DNA from: Microbulbifer sp. TB1203
GTDB taxonomy: Bacteria; Pseudomonadota; Gammaproteobacteria; Pseudomonadales; Cellvibrionaceae
DNA: 64,000 bases
Direction: 5' to 3'
NCBI RefSeq assembly: GCF_030997045.1
Contig: NZ_CP116899.1
Coordinates: forward strand, 868,001 to 932,000
Every line of letters begins with the position of its first letter. The stretch's first letter is position 1. Below are positions 23,650 to 31,003 of this stretch, in pieces. The notes beneath the pieces were generated by a model that was given only the letters and a program-made list of their open reading frames with translations, ran no database searches and was not told the DNA's origin. A program made the translations under genes and the position numbers.

Positions 23650-23837
23650 CTGTGGTCCGCGACCACAGAAGAGCATGAAAAAGGAGCCATGAAATGCGAT
23701 ATCAACATCTAAAAAATCAGCCTATCTGACACCTTTCATGTGCTCGCGCTTGAAAGGTGATGCTGCCTTTCAAGCCAGAACCTCCTGAAGCCCTGGCATA
23801 CGCCGGGGCTTTTTGCATTCTGATACCTTGAAAGGCA
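23650..23837 (+). promoter_or_regulatory. Structured 5' leader of rtcB with alternative hairpins
   Basis: After a perfect 8-bp hairpin (23650-23657 with 23661-23668) come four segments: 1 = 23730-23738, 2 = 23748-23759, 3 = 23764-23775, 4 = 23827-23837. Segment 2 pairs perfectly with 1 (9 bp) or with 3 (10 bp); segment 3 pairs with 2 or with 4 (11 bp). The terminator at 23788-23815 lies between 3 and 4. This is the layout of an attenuator or riboswitch. A 7-codon frame (23689-23712) precedes segment 1, but its AAGGAG is only 2 nt from the ATG. The regulatory role is inferred. Confidence 0.6.
23788..23815 (+). terminator. Intrinsic terminator inside the rtcB leader
   Basis: A 10-bp stem (23788-23797 with 23802-23811, one G-U pair), ATAC loop and T5 run. 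It lies 60 bp before the rtcB start, so it either ends a separate small RNA or attenuates rtcB. Confidence 0.8.
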
Positions 23838-23874
23838 ATTTCAAAAAGAACGTGGAGTAATCCAGGGATTTGTT

Positions 23875-25083
23875 ATGCCTGTAAAAATGGTACTAAACAA
23901 AAATGCGCCGCCGGGAACTGTACCGGTAAAAATCTACACCGATGAAATCGAACCGGCGGCATTGCAACAACTGAAAAATATCGCCCAACTGCCGATTGTG
24001 CATTCACACGTGGCGGCCATGCCCGATGTGCACCTGGGTAAAGGCGCTACCGTGGGGTCCGTGATTCCCACCGTCAGCGCCATAATTCCGGCGGCAGTGG
24101 GTGTGGATATCGGCTGCGGCATGAATGCGGTGCGTACATCGCTACATGCCCACCAGCTGCCGGACAACCTGAAGGCATTACGGGATGCCATTGAGGTGAA
24201 AGTACCCGTGGGCTTCGGCCGTCACAAGATGGTCAACGCCCGGGAATCTGCCTGCAAACGTCTTGCTCCCGGTGCGGACAGGCTGTTCGGAAAGCATCCG
24301 GAGTTGCTGAAGAAGCTGCGCCAGCCGCAGCAGACCTGGGTGACCCAGCTGGGAACTCTGGGTGGCGGCAATCACTTTATCGAGATCTGTCTCGATGAAA
24401 GCAATGCGGTCTGGGTGATGCTGCACTCCGGTAGCCGCGGTATCGGCAATGCGATCGGCCAGCACTTCATCCAGCTGGCGAAGAAAGATATGGCGGGGCA
24501 TATGCACAACCTGCCGGACAGGGATCTCGCCTACTTCAGTGAAGGCTGCGGTCATTTCGATGGTTACATCGAGGCGCTCAACTGGGCCCAGGAGTATGCT
24601 CGGGTCAACCGCCAGGAGATGATGAAGCTGGTACTCGGCTGCCTGCGCGAGCAGTTGCCCGAGTTCACCCTGACATCCGAGGCGATCAACTGCCACCACA
24701 ATTACGTGGTGCGGGAGGAGCATTTCGGTCGCGATGTCTTTGTGACCCGCAAAGGGGCGATCAGCGCGAAGCAGGACCAACTGGGGATTATCCCCGGTTC
24801 CATGGGGGCCAGGTCGTTCATTGTGCGCGGTCGCGGCAATGCCGATTCCTTCTGCTCCTGTGCCCACGGCGCGGGACGCAAGATGAGCCGCACGGCGGCC
24901 AGGAAGCGCTTTACCCGCAGGGACCTGGAGGAGCAGACCAAAGGTATCCAGTGCAGGAAAGACAGCGGTGTGATCGACGAGATTCCCGCAGCCTACAAGG
25001 ATATCGATCAGGTGATGCAGAACCAGACCGACCTGGTGGATGTAGTCCATACACTGCGCCAGGTGATTTGTGTAAAAGGTTAA
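23875..25083 (+). CDS. rtcB: RNA-splicing ligase RtcB
   Basis: GTP- and Mn-dependent RNA ligase that joins 2',3'-cyclic phosphate or 3'-phosphate ends to 5'-OH ends in RNA repair. 402 residues (E. coli 408). Metal and guanylylation motifs are visible: MPDVHLGKGATVGSV, VGVDIGCGMNAVR, GTLGGGNHFIE, HSGSRGIGN, CHHNYV, the SMGARSFIVRG loop, and CAHGAGRKMSR with the His that takes GMP. The partner cyclase gene rtcA and the sigma-54 activator rtcR are absent here. Expression is probably set by the leader upstream. Confidence 0.97.
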   Translation: MPVKMVLNKNAPPGTVPVKIYTDEIEPAALQQLKNIAQLPIVHSHVAAMPDVHLGKGATVGSVIPTVSAIIPAAVGVDIGCGMNAVRTSLHAHQLPDNLKALRDAIEVKVPVGFGRHKMVNARESACKRLAPGADRLFGKHPELLKKLRQPQQTWVTQLGTLGGGNHFIEICLDESNAVWVMLHSGSRGIGNAIGQHFIQLAKKDMAGHMHNLPDRDLAYFSEGCGHFDGYIEALNWAQEYARVNRQEMMKLVLGCLREQLPEFTLTSEAINCHHNYVVREEHFGRDVFVTRKGAISAKQDQLGIIPGSMGARSFIVRGRGNADSFCSCAHGAGRKMSRTAARKRFTRRDLEEQTKGIQCRKDSGVIDEIPAAYKDIDQVMQNQTDLVDVVHTLRQVICVKG

Positions 25084-25092
25084 AGGAGGAAA

Positions 25093-25191
25093 ATGAGAAA
25101 AATACAGAACCAGAACTGGTATTTATTGAATTTCAACGAGAGGACAGATGCCTATGAAAAAGAACAAGCCGCGCAATCACGTTGCGCTTAA
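25093..25191 (+). CDS. Possible 32-codon small protein after rtcB
   Basis: An ATG at 25093 preceded by a near-perfect AAGGAGGA (25083-25090) opens a 32-codon frame, MRKIQNQNWYLLNFNERTDA and onward, ending at TAA 25191. It overlaps the next gene by 38 bp in another frame, a layout suited to translational coupling. I recognise no family. It could be a real microprotein or only a leader frame that delivers ribosomes to the next gene; the strong ribosome site is the main support. Confidence 0.4.
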   Translation: MRKIQNQNWYLLNFNERTDAYEKEQAAQSRCA

Positions 25192-25393
25192 TCCTCTGCT
25201 TCGCAAGGGTGGTGCCCATGTCAGGGCGAAGTCCGGCGAGCGGTTTGCCAACAGACAAAAAATGTTGAAGGCAGCGCGGGAGTGGAAAAGCTCCCGCGAT
25301 TTTTTATGTGGAGTGCGGTGGGGCTCCGAATGCCGTTCTATGGCCAACCCACCAAAGGCCCGACATATACCCAGTGCTTCTTGTGCAATTTAA
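25154..25393 (+). CDS. Small basic protein reading through its own terminator
   Basis: MKKNKPRNHVALNPLLRKGG and a following Arg/Lys-rich stretch resemble short conserved basic proteins of gammaproteobacteria, which I cannot name. From about residue 40 the frame enters a terminator hairpin (25275-25305) and continues to 25393, overlapping the convergent ychJ gene by 56 bp. Removing one A from the A6 run before 25263 would give a TGA right before the hairpin, so a frameshift is likely, or the tail is not normally made. GAGAGGA at 25138-25144 is well spaced for ATG 25154. Confidence 0.5.
   Translation: MKKNKPRNHVALNPLLRKGGAHVRAKSGERFANRQKMLKAAREWKSSRDFLCGVRWGSECRSMANPPKARHIPSASCAI
25275..25305 (+). 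terminator. Terminator of the rtcB transcript
   Basis: CGCGGGAG (25275-25282) pairs with CTCCCGCG (25291-25298), followed by ATTTTTT. It lies inside the annotated end of the small basic protein gene. Confidence 0.85.
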
Positions 25394-25718
25394 ACAGCGA
25401 AATTTCGTGCAATGCGCGCTCTGCGCCATCCTCCAGATACCACGCCTTGAACTCCACCACCGATTTTTTTAATCCCCGCTTACTCCTGATTACTTCCAGC
25501 CTTGACCACTGAGTCTGCAGGTCATCGCCATTCAATTCCGGGCAGGTCTCCGGGTGCCATGATTTGCGCAGATAGGACAGGTTGCCGGTGACATAGGCGC
25601 TGTAGCGGCTGCGCATCAGGGTTTCGGCGTCATTGGGGTAGGCCTGGCCGGAGAGGTACAGCTGGCAGCACTGCTGCAAGGGCTTTCCGGAGCCACAGGG
25701 GCAGAGTTCTTCTGTCAT
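25338..25718 (-). CDS. YchJ-family SEC-C motif protein
   Basis: 126-residue YchJ/UPF0225-type protein. It begins with a zinc-binding SEC-C motif, CPCGSGKPLQQCC, followed by an NTF2-like domain with LMRSRYSAYV, LRKSWHPETCP and WVYVGPLVG. Function is unproven in any organism known to me. ATG at 25718. It converges on the rtcB transcript unit and overlaps its last frame. Confidence 0.88.
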   Translation of the reverse strand: MTEELCPCGSGKPLQQCCQLYLSGQAYPNDAETLMRSRYSAYVTGNLSYLRKSWHPETCPELNGDDLQTQWSRLEVIRSKRGLKKSVVEFKAWYLEDGAERALHEISLFKLHKKHWVYVGPLVGWP

Positions 25719-25801
25719 GGAGGTCGGTCGTCAGTACGCTTGTGTCGGGCCGAATGATAGAGGGGGCCGGGGAAAATTTATAGCGGTTCCCTGAAGGCCT
25801 C

Positions 25802-25847
25802 TTGACCTTTCAGTTTACACTGGTAACATACCGTCCAGCCGGTCGGT
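25802..25847 (+). promoter_or_regulatory. Promoter and candidate operator of the TetR gene
   Basis: TTGACC (25802-25807), 16-bp spacer and TAACAT (25824-25829). An 18-bp near-palindrome, ACCGTCCAG/CCGGTCGGT (25830-25847, 7 of 9 pairs), begins directly after the -10, a position suited to autorepression by the TetR product. Confidence 0.5.
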
Positions 25848-25874
25848 TTTGACCAAAAATTTCCAAGGAGTCAT

Positions 25875-26411
25875 ATGTCCAAAGTCGACAAAACTGCAAT
25901 TGTCCGTGCCGCGGAAGAGGTGGTGCGGGAGAGGGGCGCGCGCAAGCTCACCTTGGATGCAGTCGCCGCCAAGTGCGGCTTGAGCAAGGGTGGGCTGCTG
26001 CATCATTTCGGCACCAAGCAGGCCTTGCTGAAGGCCATGGTGGAGGAGGCGCTTTCGCGCGAAGACCAGATTGCCGATGAATACACCGCTAGCCGAGGGC
26101 CCGGGCGGGGCGAGTTGTCGGCGCGGATTCACGCGCAGTTCATGCTGATGGAGGACGAGGAGGCCCTGCCGCGCGCGCTCATTGCCGCCGTTGCGGAAGA
26201 TCCCAGCTTGCTGGACCCGATCAGGACCCACGATGCCAGAATAAGCCGCGAAGTCTGTAGCGTTTCAAGAGACCCTGACTTGGCGCAGATTTTGTGTTTT
26301 GCCTCCCTCGGTCTCTTCATGGGCCGGGTACTCGGTGTGATGGACTCCGATGACCCGGTTCTTGAACGCATGCGCAAGCGGCTGCTGGCATTGGCCGCAG
26401 AGATCGAGTGA
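25875..26411 (+). CDS. TetR-family transcriptional regulator
   Basis: 178 residues. The N-terminal helix-turn-helix is typical (RAAEEVVRERGARKLTLDAVA, then CGLSKGGLLHHFGTKQALL). The C-terminal ligand domain is of the TetR C-terminal 37 type seen beside efflux genes. It lies 159 bp before an RND efflux pair on the same strand and very likely represses it and itself. AAGGAG lies before the ATG. Confidence 0.9.
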   Translation: MSKVDKTAIVRAAEEVVRERGARKLTLDAVAAKCGLSKGGLLHHFGTKQALLKAMVEEALSREDQIADEYTASRGPGRGELSARIHAQFMLMEDEEALPRALIAAVAEDPSLLDPIRTHDARISREVCSVSRDPDLAQILCFASLGLFMGRVLGVMDSDDPVLERMRKRLLALAAEIE

Positions 26412-26426
26412 TTTCCCCTTTTTTCC

Positions 26427-26543
26427 TTAAGGGCGCCTCTAAAAATTCTTTTCTCGTCACCCCCGCGAGGGCGGGGGTCCAGTAGCCATGGGTTTCTGGG
26501 TTCCCGCCTTCGCGGGAACGACGATTTTTAGAGATGCCCTTAA
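26427..26543 (+). repeat. MITE-like inverted-repeat element E
   Basis: Outer 20-bp arms (26427-26446 and 26524-26543, two mismatches, both starting TTAA) surround GC-rich hairpins CCCCCGCGAGGGCGGGGG and TTCCCGCC...GCGGGAA. It fills the gap between the TetR gene and the efflux genes. The inner motif resembles a CCCGCGAAGGCGGG-type repeat common in proteobacteria. Confidence 0.7.
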
Positions 26544-26570
26544 GCCAAAACGATTTTCAGAGAACTGGAT

Positions 26571-27641
26571 ATGAAACTCTTTGATACTTCCCGCTTCTGG
26601 CTGCTCCCTTTCCTGTTGGCCGCCGCATCAGGGCTGATTGGCTGCAATGGTTCCGGGGCCGATGAGCAGAATGAGGCCCCGGTGTGGCCTGTCAAGATGG
26701 CAACGATTTCCGATGTCGGAGATATCGAGGAGAGGCAGTTCGCCGGCCGGGTGCGGGCCGTACAGACGCTCGACCTGTCTTTCCAGGTTGGGGGAAAGTT
26801 GAATCAGTTCAAAATAACGGAAGGGGAGATTGTTCCCAAGGGCACGCTGATCGCGGCTCTGGACAGTCAGGATTTCAAGAGGCGGGTCAGGGAAGCTGAG
26901 GTCAATGTCGAGCTGCTGGAAAAAACCGTTGCCCGGCAGCGGTCCCTGGCTGAGCGCAATGTGATCTCCAGGCAACAGTTGGATGAAACCGAGACCAACT
27001 TCAGCCTGGCCAAGGTCGCACTTGAGAGCGCGGCGCAGGACCTTGCGTATACGCAGTTGAAAGCACCGTTTGATGCGCTGGTAACCCGGCAGCTCGTCGA
27101 GAACTATACCAATGTTCAGGCGGGGCAGGGCATCGTTCGTCTGCAGGATGTATCCGAAGTGCGCATTGAGGTTTCAGTCCCGGAGAAGCTGCTCGCCACC
27201 ATTGACCGGGACCAGGTTAAATCCATCACCGCGTCGTTTGAGTTTTTGCCGGATAAGGAGTTTCCGCTGGAGTACCGCGAGCATCAGGCGGAAGCCAATA
27301 GCGTGACGCAGACTTATATCGTCGAGCTGGGTATGCCGCGGCCCGCAGACGTGCAGATACTTCCCGGGATGACCGCCCGGGTAGATCTCAAGCTCAATCA
27401 GGCTGAGGCTGGTCGCACATACCGGGTTCCTCTGTCAGCCGTGCAAACCGATGCGGATGGCTCTTCTTTCGTATGGCGAATAAACGGTGATCAGTCTGTC
27501 AGCAAGACATCGGTACTGCTGGGCAGCACCGACGGCGATTCTGTGGAAATCACCCGGGGTATTGAGTCGGCGATGAACATCGTCGCTGCCGGAGGGCAGC
27601 ACCTGTACGAAGGTGCAAACGTTCGCAACTACAGGCAGTGA
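26571..27641 (+). CDS. RND efflux periplasmic adaptor lipoprotein
   Basis: Membrane fusion protein of a resistance-nodulation-division pump, 356 residues. The lipobox SGLIGC gives a lipidated N terminus. The fold shows the beta-barrel/lipoyl region (FQVGGKLNQFKITEGEIVPKG split by charged residues), an alpha-helical hairpin (QRSLAERNVISRQQLDE) and LKAPFDALVTRQLVENYTNV. It links the inner-membrane pump encoded 12 bp downstream to an outer-membrane channel, which is not encoded here. ATG at 26571. Confidence 0.92.
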   Translation: MKLFDTSRFWLLPFLLAAASGLIGCNGSGADEQNEAPVWPVKMATISDVGDIEERQFAGRVRAVQTLDLSFQVGGKLNQFKITEGEIVPKGTLIAALDSQDFKRRVREAEVNVELLEKTVARQRSLAERNVISRQQLDETETNFSLAKVALESAAQDLAYTQLKAPFDALVTRQLVENYTNVQAGQGIVRLQDVSEVRIEVSVPEKLLATIDRDQVKSITASFEFLPDKEFPLEYREHQAEANSVTQTYIVELGMPRPADVQILPGMTARVDLKLNQAEAGRTYRVPLSAVQTDADGSSFVWRINGDQSVSKTSVLLGSTDGDSVEITRGIESAMNIVAAGGQHLYEGANVRNYRQ

Positions 27642-27653
27642 TGGAGAGCCGCA

Positions 27654-30600
27654 GTGAAGATCTCTGATATTTTTATCAAGCAGCCCGTATACAGCTGGCT
27701 GTTGATGTTGATCTGCCTTGTCGGTGGACTCTGGGCCATTGCGGATATCGGCCGCCTGGAAGATCCCGCTTTCACTATCAAGGAAGCACGTGTCTTCACC
27801 GCCTATCCGGGAGCCAGTGCCCTGCAGGTCGAGGAGGAGGTTACCGAGAAGCTGGAGGTGGCGATTCAGCAAATGGGCCAGCTCAAGCGCGTGACCTCCA
27901 CCTCCCGCCCGGGTATGTCGGAAATTCGCGTTGAGATGGCGGATCATTACGATTCCAACGAGTTGCCGCAGATCTGGGATGAGTTGCGCCACAAGGTGCG
28001 TGATGCCCAGAGCGGCTTACCCAGCGGTGCCATGACGCCGGTAGTCAACGATGACTTCGGCGAAGTGTTCGGTATCTATTACGCGATTACCGGCGACGGT
28101 TTTTCCCGCAGCGAGATGCGGGAAATCACCAAGTATCTCCGCCGTGAGCTGCTTTCCGTCGAGGGGGTGGCCAAGGTTTCGCGCTCGGGCGTGATCGGTG
28201 AAGTCGCCTACCTGGATATCGACGAGTCGCGCCTGTCACAGCTGGGTTACTCGCTGGATGACCTGGCTCAGGTATTGCAATCGGAGAGCTCCACCCAGCA
28301 GGCCGGTGAGATCGAGGGCAAGGACCTGCGTACACGGGTTGTGGTGGATAACCAGGCCAATGACATGGAGGCTATCCGCAATATTCTGATTGGCGTTCCG
28401 GGCTCCACCGCTCTTCTCTCTGTGCGCGATATCGCCAGCATTTCACTGGGATACGATGAGAACCCGGATTTTATCGCTCACTATAATGGCTTGCCGGCCA
28501 TCCTGATCGGAGTGGCCGGTGCACAAAATACCAATATTGTCGATGTCGGTACGCGGGTCGAGGAGAAGCTCGCGCAATTGAAGCAAGGGCTGCCACTGGG
28601 TGTCGAAATACAACCGGTTTACGAGCAGCACAAAGTGGTGGCGGACAGCGTCAACGGTTTCCTGCTAAACCTGGTGTCCTCCGTGGTCATCGTTACCCTG
28701 GTATTGTGCCTGTTTATGGGCTGGCGCTCCGGTGTGGTTGTGGGCGTGGTGCTGGGGCTGACCGTGATGGGCACGGTGCTGATCATGAATCTGCTCGGCC
28801 TGAACCTGCAGAGAATCTCCCTGGGGGCGCTGATTATTGCCATGGGCATGTTGGTGGACAATGCGATCGTGGTTGCCGAAGGCATGCTGATGGGAGTGCA
28901 AAAGAAGGAGTCGCCGCAGAGCGCCGCCAGTCGTGTGGTGCGGCAGACATTCTGGCCGCTGCTCGGGGCCACGATTATCGGCATTATGGCTTTTTCCGGT
29001 ATCGGCCTTTCCGACGACGCCACCGGCGAATTCCTGTTTTCCCTGTTTGCCGTAATCGGACTATCGCTGCTGCTGAGCTGGGTTCTGGCGATTACGATAA
29101 CACCATACCTCGGTTTCCATTTGTTCCGCCCCGGAAAAGGCACGGAAGGGGACGATCCCTATGCCGGCAGATTTTATCGCATGTACGCGGATGCCCTGTC
29201 CGGTGCACTCGCGCACCGGGGGTCCACTATTGCGGTTTTGGTGGTCGTCACCCTGATCAGTTACTTTGCCTTTGGCTTAGTTAAGCAGGGCTTTTTCCCC
29301 AATTCCAATGCGCCGCTGTTTTACGTGAATTACCGCATGCCCCAGGGTAGCGATATCAACAGGACCGAACAGGCCCTGCAGGAAGCTTCAGAGTACCTGT
29401 TGCAGCAGAACGAGGTGCAATCGGTCACCGCTGTTGCGGGCCGGGGCGCCGATCGATTTATGCTGACCTATGCTCCTGAACCGCCCAATCCCTCGTACGG
29501 CCAGTTGATCGTACGCACTGAAACCCGCGAGCAGATACCGGCGCTCATCGAGCGTACGAAACAGGAGTTGCGCGATTCACACCCGGAGGCGCTGGTCACC
29601 TTCAAGAGGCTGGTATTCGGCCCCGGGGGAGGAGCAGACGTGGAGGTGCGAATTTCCGGTGCGGATTTCAATACCCTGCGGCAGTTCGCGGGCGGTGTAC
29701 AAGACTTATTCAGGAGTAAGGGCCTGGAGGACGTGCGCCACGACTGGCGTGCCCGGGAACCGCTGATCAAGGCGCACCTGGACGGGGAAAGAGCGCGTGT
29801 TGCGGGTATCAGCAACAGTGATATCAGCCGCACCCTGCAGTTTGCCACATCGGGTTATCGCGTGGGCAGCTATGAAAGTGGGGACAGGATTATTCCCATT
29901 GTCGCCCGGCTGCCGGCAGGGGATCGCAACCAGGTGGGTTCGTTGCCGGACCGGCTGGTGTGGAGCCCGAACCAGAAAGATTATATTCCCGCGGGACAGC
30001 TGGTGGAGAAGTTTGAGACTACGGCGGAGGAGGGGCTTATCCAGCGTCGCGACCGGGTGCCTACTATCACTGTCAGTGGTACTGCGCCACAAGGTGTTAC
30101 CGCCATGGCTGCATTCGAAAAAATACGCTCCGACGTTGAAAATATTGCATTGCCGCCCGGTTACAAAATCGAATTCGGCGGAGAGTTCGAGCGCTCTTCA
30201 GATGCACAGGCATCGCTCGGCAAAGGCTTGCCGGTCGGTTTCCTGATCATGATCCTGATATCGGTGCTGCTGTTCGGTACCCTGCGCGAGCCGTTGATTA
30301 TCTGGCTGGTGGTTCCCATGAGCCTGGTGGGTGTGGTGGTCGGTTTGCTGGTATCCGGCTTGCCCTTCGGGTTTATGTCTCTGTTGGGCGTGCTGAGTCT
30401 CTCGGGAATGCTGATCAAGAATGCCGTGGTGCTGGTGGATGAAATTGAAGTTCAGACACGGGAGGGCCTGCCGCGCCTGACCGCCATCGAGCGGGCCAGT
30501 GTCAGCCGCCTGCGGCCGGTGTTCCTCGCCGCGGTTACAACGATACTCGGTATGTCACCGCTGCTTTTCGATGCCTTCTTTGCCGATATGGCTGTGACAA

Positions 30601-30761
30601 TTATGGGTGGACTGGGGTTTGCCACCATTTTGACCCTGATCGCGGTGCCTGTGCTTTACGCGGTTTTCCATAAGGTTGGGCAGAGCGAAGTTGAGCGGGG
30701 CGATGCCTCCGGGCAACTGGAGAATACCCCGCATAAATCGGTCGAGCCCGAGCTGCTGTGA
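27654..30761 (+). CDS. RND efflux inner-membrane transporter
   Basis: Proton-driven exporter of 1035 residues, normal for the AcrB/MexB superfamily. Twelve membrane helices are expected; seen are the N-terminal KQPVYSWLLMLICLVGG helix, GMLVDNAIVVAEGM with the helix-4 Asp of the proton relay, two large periplasmic loops, and the C-terminal LSGMLIKNAVVLVDEIE and FDAFFADMA regions. It is closer to the TriC/VexH-like branch than to AcrB, by overall impression. GTG start at 27654 has GGAG upstream. Substrates are unknown. Confidence 0.93.
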   Translation: MKISDIFIKQPVYSWLLMLICLVGGLWAIADIGRLEDPAFTIKEARVFTAYPGASALQVEEEVTEKLEVAIQQMGQLKRVTSTSRPGMSEIRVEMADHYDSNELPQIWDELRHKVRDAQSGLPSGAMTPVVNDDFGEVFGIYYAITGDGFSRSEMREITKYLRRELLSVEGVAKVSRSGVIGEVAYLDIDESRLSQLGYSLDDLAQVLQSESSTQQAGEIEGKDLRTRVVVDNQANDMEAIRNILIGVPGSTALLSVRDIASISLGYDENPDFIAHYNGLPAILIGVAGAQNTNIVDVGTRVEEKLAQLKQGLPLGVEIQPVYEQHKVVADSVNGFLLNLVSSVVIVTLVLCLFMGWRSGVVVGVVLGLTVMGTVLIMNLLGLNLQRISLGALIIAMGMLVDNAIVVAEGMLMGVQKKESPQSAASRVVRQTFWPLLGATIIGIMAFSGIGLSDDATGEFLFSLFAVIGLSLLLSWVLAITITPYLGFHLFRPGKGTEGDDPYAGRFYRMYADALSGALAHRGSTIAVLVVVTLISYFAFGLVKQGFFPNSNAPLFYVNYRMPQGSDINRTEQALQEASEYLLQQNEVQSVTAVAGRGADRFMLTYAPEPPNPSYGQLIVRTETREQIPALIERTKQELRDSHPEALVTFKRLVFGPGGGADVEVRISGADFNTLRQFAGGVQDLFRSKGLEDVRHDWRAREPLIKAHLDGERARVAGISNSDISRTLQFATSGYRVGSYESGDRIIPIVARLPAGDRNQVGSLPDRLVWSPNQKDYIPAGQLVEKFETTAEEGLIQRRDRVPTITVSGTAPQGVTAMAAFEKIRSDVENIALPPGYKIEFGGEFERSSDAQASLGKGLPVGFLIMILISVLLFGTLREPLIIWLVVPMSLVGVVVGLLVSGLPFGFMSLLGVLSLSGMLIKNAVVLVDEIEVQTREGLPRLTAIERASVSRLRPVFLAAVTTILGMSPLLFDAFFADMAVTIMGGLGFATILTLIAVPVLYAVFHKVGQSEVERGDASGQLENTPHKSVEPELL

Positions 30762-30966
30762 ATGCCTTTAGAGAGCGTTATATTAGCGGTCCGCTCGAAG
30801 GGAGCCCTCTCTCTTGACCTGGTAGAGTCGACAGCCGCGTTGCCCCTCTTGAAAAGGGCTGGCCATTCCCTGCGAGCGGCGCCTAACTGTGAACAATTTG
30901 GGGGGGTCTGATATACACCATTAGTACCTTACACCACACTAGTAGGAAGGACTTCTTCGGGAACAC

Positions 30967-30992
30967 AAGGCCCACTGCGCGGGCCTTTCTTG
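30967..30992 (+). terminator. Terminator between convergent genes
   Basis: AAGGCCC (30967-30973) pairs with GGGCCTT (30981-30987) and is followed by TCTTG. It ends the efflux operon; the 205 bp between the pump stop and here show no other feature. Confidence 0.6.
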
Positions 30993-31003
30993 TAGTTGCT
31001 ATA

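Noticed and set aside
23787..23817. TGGCAT...TTGCA as a sigma-54 promoter for rtcB
   Set aside because: GG to GC spacing is 17 instead of 10 and the bases belong to a terminator stem.
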